Shown here in pieces: positions 5,382-5,873 of a stretch of DNA of 5,873 nt. The translations under genes and the position numbers were made by a program. The stretch's first letter is position 1, and the number at the start of each line of letters is the position of its first letter. The DNA comes from Candidatus Hydrogenedentota bacterium (GTDB lineage: Bacteria > Hydrogenedentota > Hydrogenedentia > Hydrogenedentales > SLHB01): positions 1 to 5,873 of the forward strand of contig SLHB01000403.1 in NCBI GenBank assembly GCA_007136375.1, read 5' to 3'. Below the pieces are notes generated by a model, which was not told where the DNA came from, did not search any database, and worked only from the letters and a program-made list of their open reading frames with translations.

Positions 5382-5873
5382 TCCCCCGGGCGTTCCTGGC
5401 GAGCCTGGAGCTGCACGGCGTTAAGCTCGGGCTCGACAACATCCGGCGTCTCCTCGCCGAGGCCGGCAATCCCCACGAAGCCTTCCCCGCGGCGCACGTC
5501 GCGGGCACGAACGGCAAAGGCAGCGTGCTCGCCATGCTCGACGCCATGCTGCGGGCCGCGGGCTGCCGCACGGGCCGGTTCACGAGCCCCCACCTGTTGG
5601 ATCTGTCCGAACGCTTCCTCATCAACGGGACGCCGCTGTCCGCGGAGAAGCTGGACGCGCACATATCCGTGTTCCAAGCGATCGCCGGGGCCATGGAGCC
5701 GCCGCCCACCTTCTTCGAACTGGTGACCGCCGTGGCCTTTCGCGCTTTCGCGGAAGAAGCCGTCGAGCTGGGCCTCATCGAAGTCGGCATGGGCGGACGC
5801 TTCGACTCCACCAACGTGCTCGCCCCCCGCGTCACGGCGATCACCAACATCGACCTCGAACACACGAAATACC
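5378..5873 (+). CDS. folC: Folylpolyglutamate synthase / dihydrofolate synthase, 5' part
   Basis: Mur-ligase-family ATP-dependent enzyme that adds glutamate to folates and, in bifunctional forms, to dihydropteroate. The gene runs off the right edge after 165 complete codons of an expected ~420-430. The start is GTG 5378, overlapping the accD stop as GTGA. The frame continues upstream inside accD but offers no other ATG/GTG/TTG nearby. The P-loop HVAGTNGKGSV is at 40-50, TSPHL at 69-73, ERFLINGTPLS at 78-88, FFELVTAVAF at 112-121 and EVGMGGRFDSTNV at 135-147. NIDLEHT (157-163) is the end of the visible ATPase core, where SIxxDHT is typical. The N-terminal segment before the P-loop is slightly shorter than in many relatives, but the helix LxSLELHGVKLGLDNIRRLL fits. 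No strong Shine-Dalgarno is visible, consistent with translational coupling to accD. Confidence 0.95.
   Translation, partial: MIPRAFLASLELHGVKLGLDNIRRLLAEAGNPHEAFPAAHVAGTNGKGSVLAMLDAMLRAAGCRTGRFTSPHLLDLSERFLINGTPLSAEKLDAHISVFQAIAGAMEPPPTFFELVTAVAFRAFAEEAVELGLIEVGMGGRFDSTNVLAPRVTAITNIDLEHTKY

Noticed and set aside
5288..5863. Antisense ORFs opposite folC
   Set aside because: The + strand here encodes clear FolC from a GTG start; the antisense frames are by-products.

Overview
This GC-rich window (well over half G+C by eye, with strong G/C at third codon positions) reads as a stretch of ordinary bacterial chromosome. Every recognisable gene is on the + strand, and all are housekeeping or biosynthetic genes. 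No phage, insertion sequence, CRISPR array, tRNA or rRNA is visible. The long L25/CTC-type ribosomal protein and class I ketol-acid reductoisomerase exclude close relatives of E. coli, but the phylum cannot be fixed from the sequence alone. An environmental or metagenome-derived bacterium is plausible.

Layout. Positions 1-1887 carry the 3' two thirds of prs (PRPP synthase), then rplY/ctc (ribosomal protein L25, long form with an acidic tail), then pth (peptidyl-tRNA hydrolase). This prs-ctc-pth order is widespread in bacteria. Positions 1955-3455 carry ilvN (acetolactate synthase regulatory subunit) and ilvC (ketol-acid reductoisomerase). These two overlap by 8 bases and end at a textbook intrinsic terminator with a UUCG loop (3461-3488). 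Positions 3538-4272 encode a coiled-coil protein with a C-terminal C4 zinc ribbon (COG1579 / CdsZ-like). A 263-base non-coding stretch follows (4273-4535). It holds a perfect palindrome, weak promoter-like boxes and a stable hairpin. Positions 4536 to the right edge carry accD (acetyl-CoA carboxylase carboxyltransferase beta subunit) and the 5' part of folC (folylpolyglutamate/dihydrofolate synthase), joined by a GTGA stop/start overlap.

How the genes relate. The first block supplies PRPP (nucleotides, histidine, tryptophan) and supports translation (5S rRNA-binding protein, peptidyl-tRNA recycling). The second makes two consecutive steps of valine/isoleucine/leucine synthesis, although the catalytic subunit gene ilvB is not beside ilvN. 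The last pair links fatty acid synthesis and folate metabolism, a very common pairing. The zinc-ribbon gene has no pathway link to its neighbours.

I did not find a convincing undescribed system here. The items most worth a second look are the ilvN without adjacent ilvB, the unusual cofactor loop of IlvC, the structured accD leader, and the CdsZ-like zinc-ribbon protein. All are modest observations.
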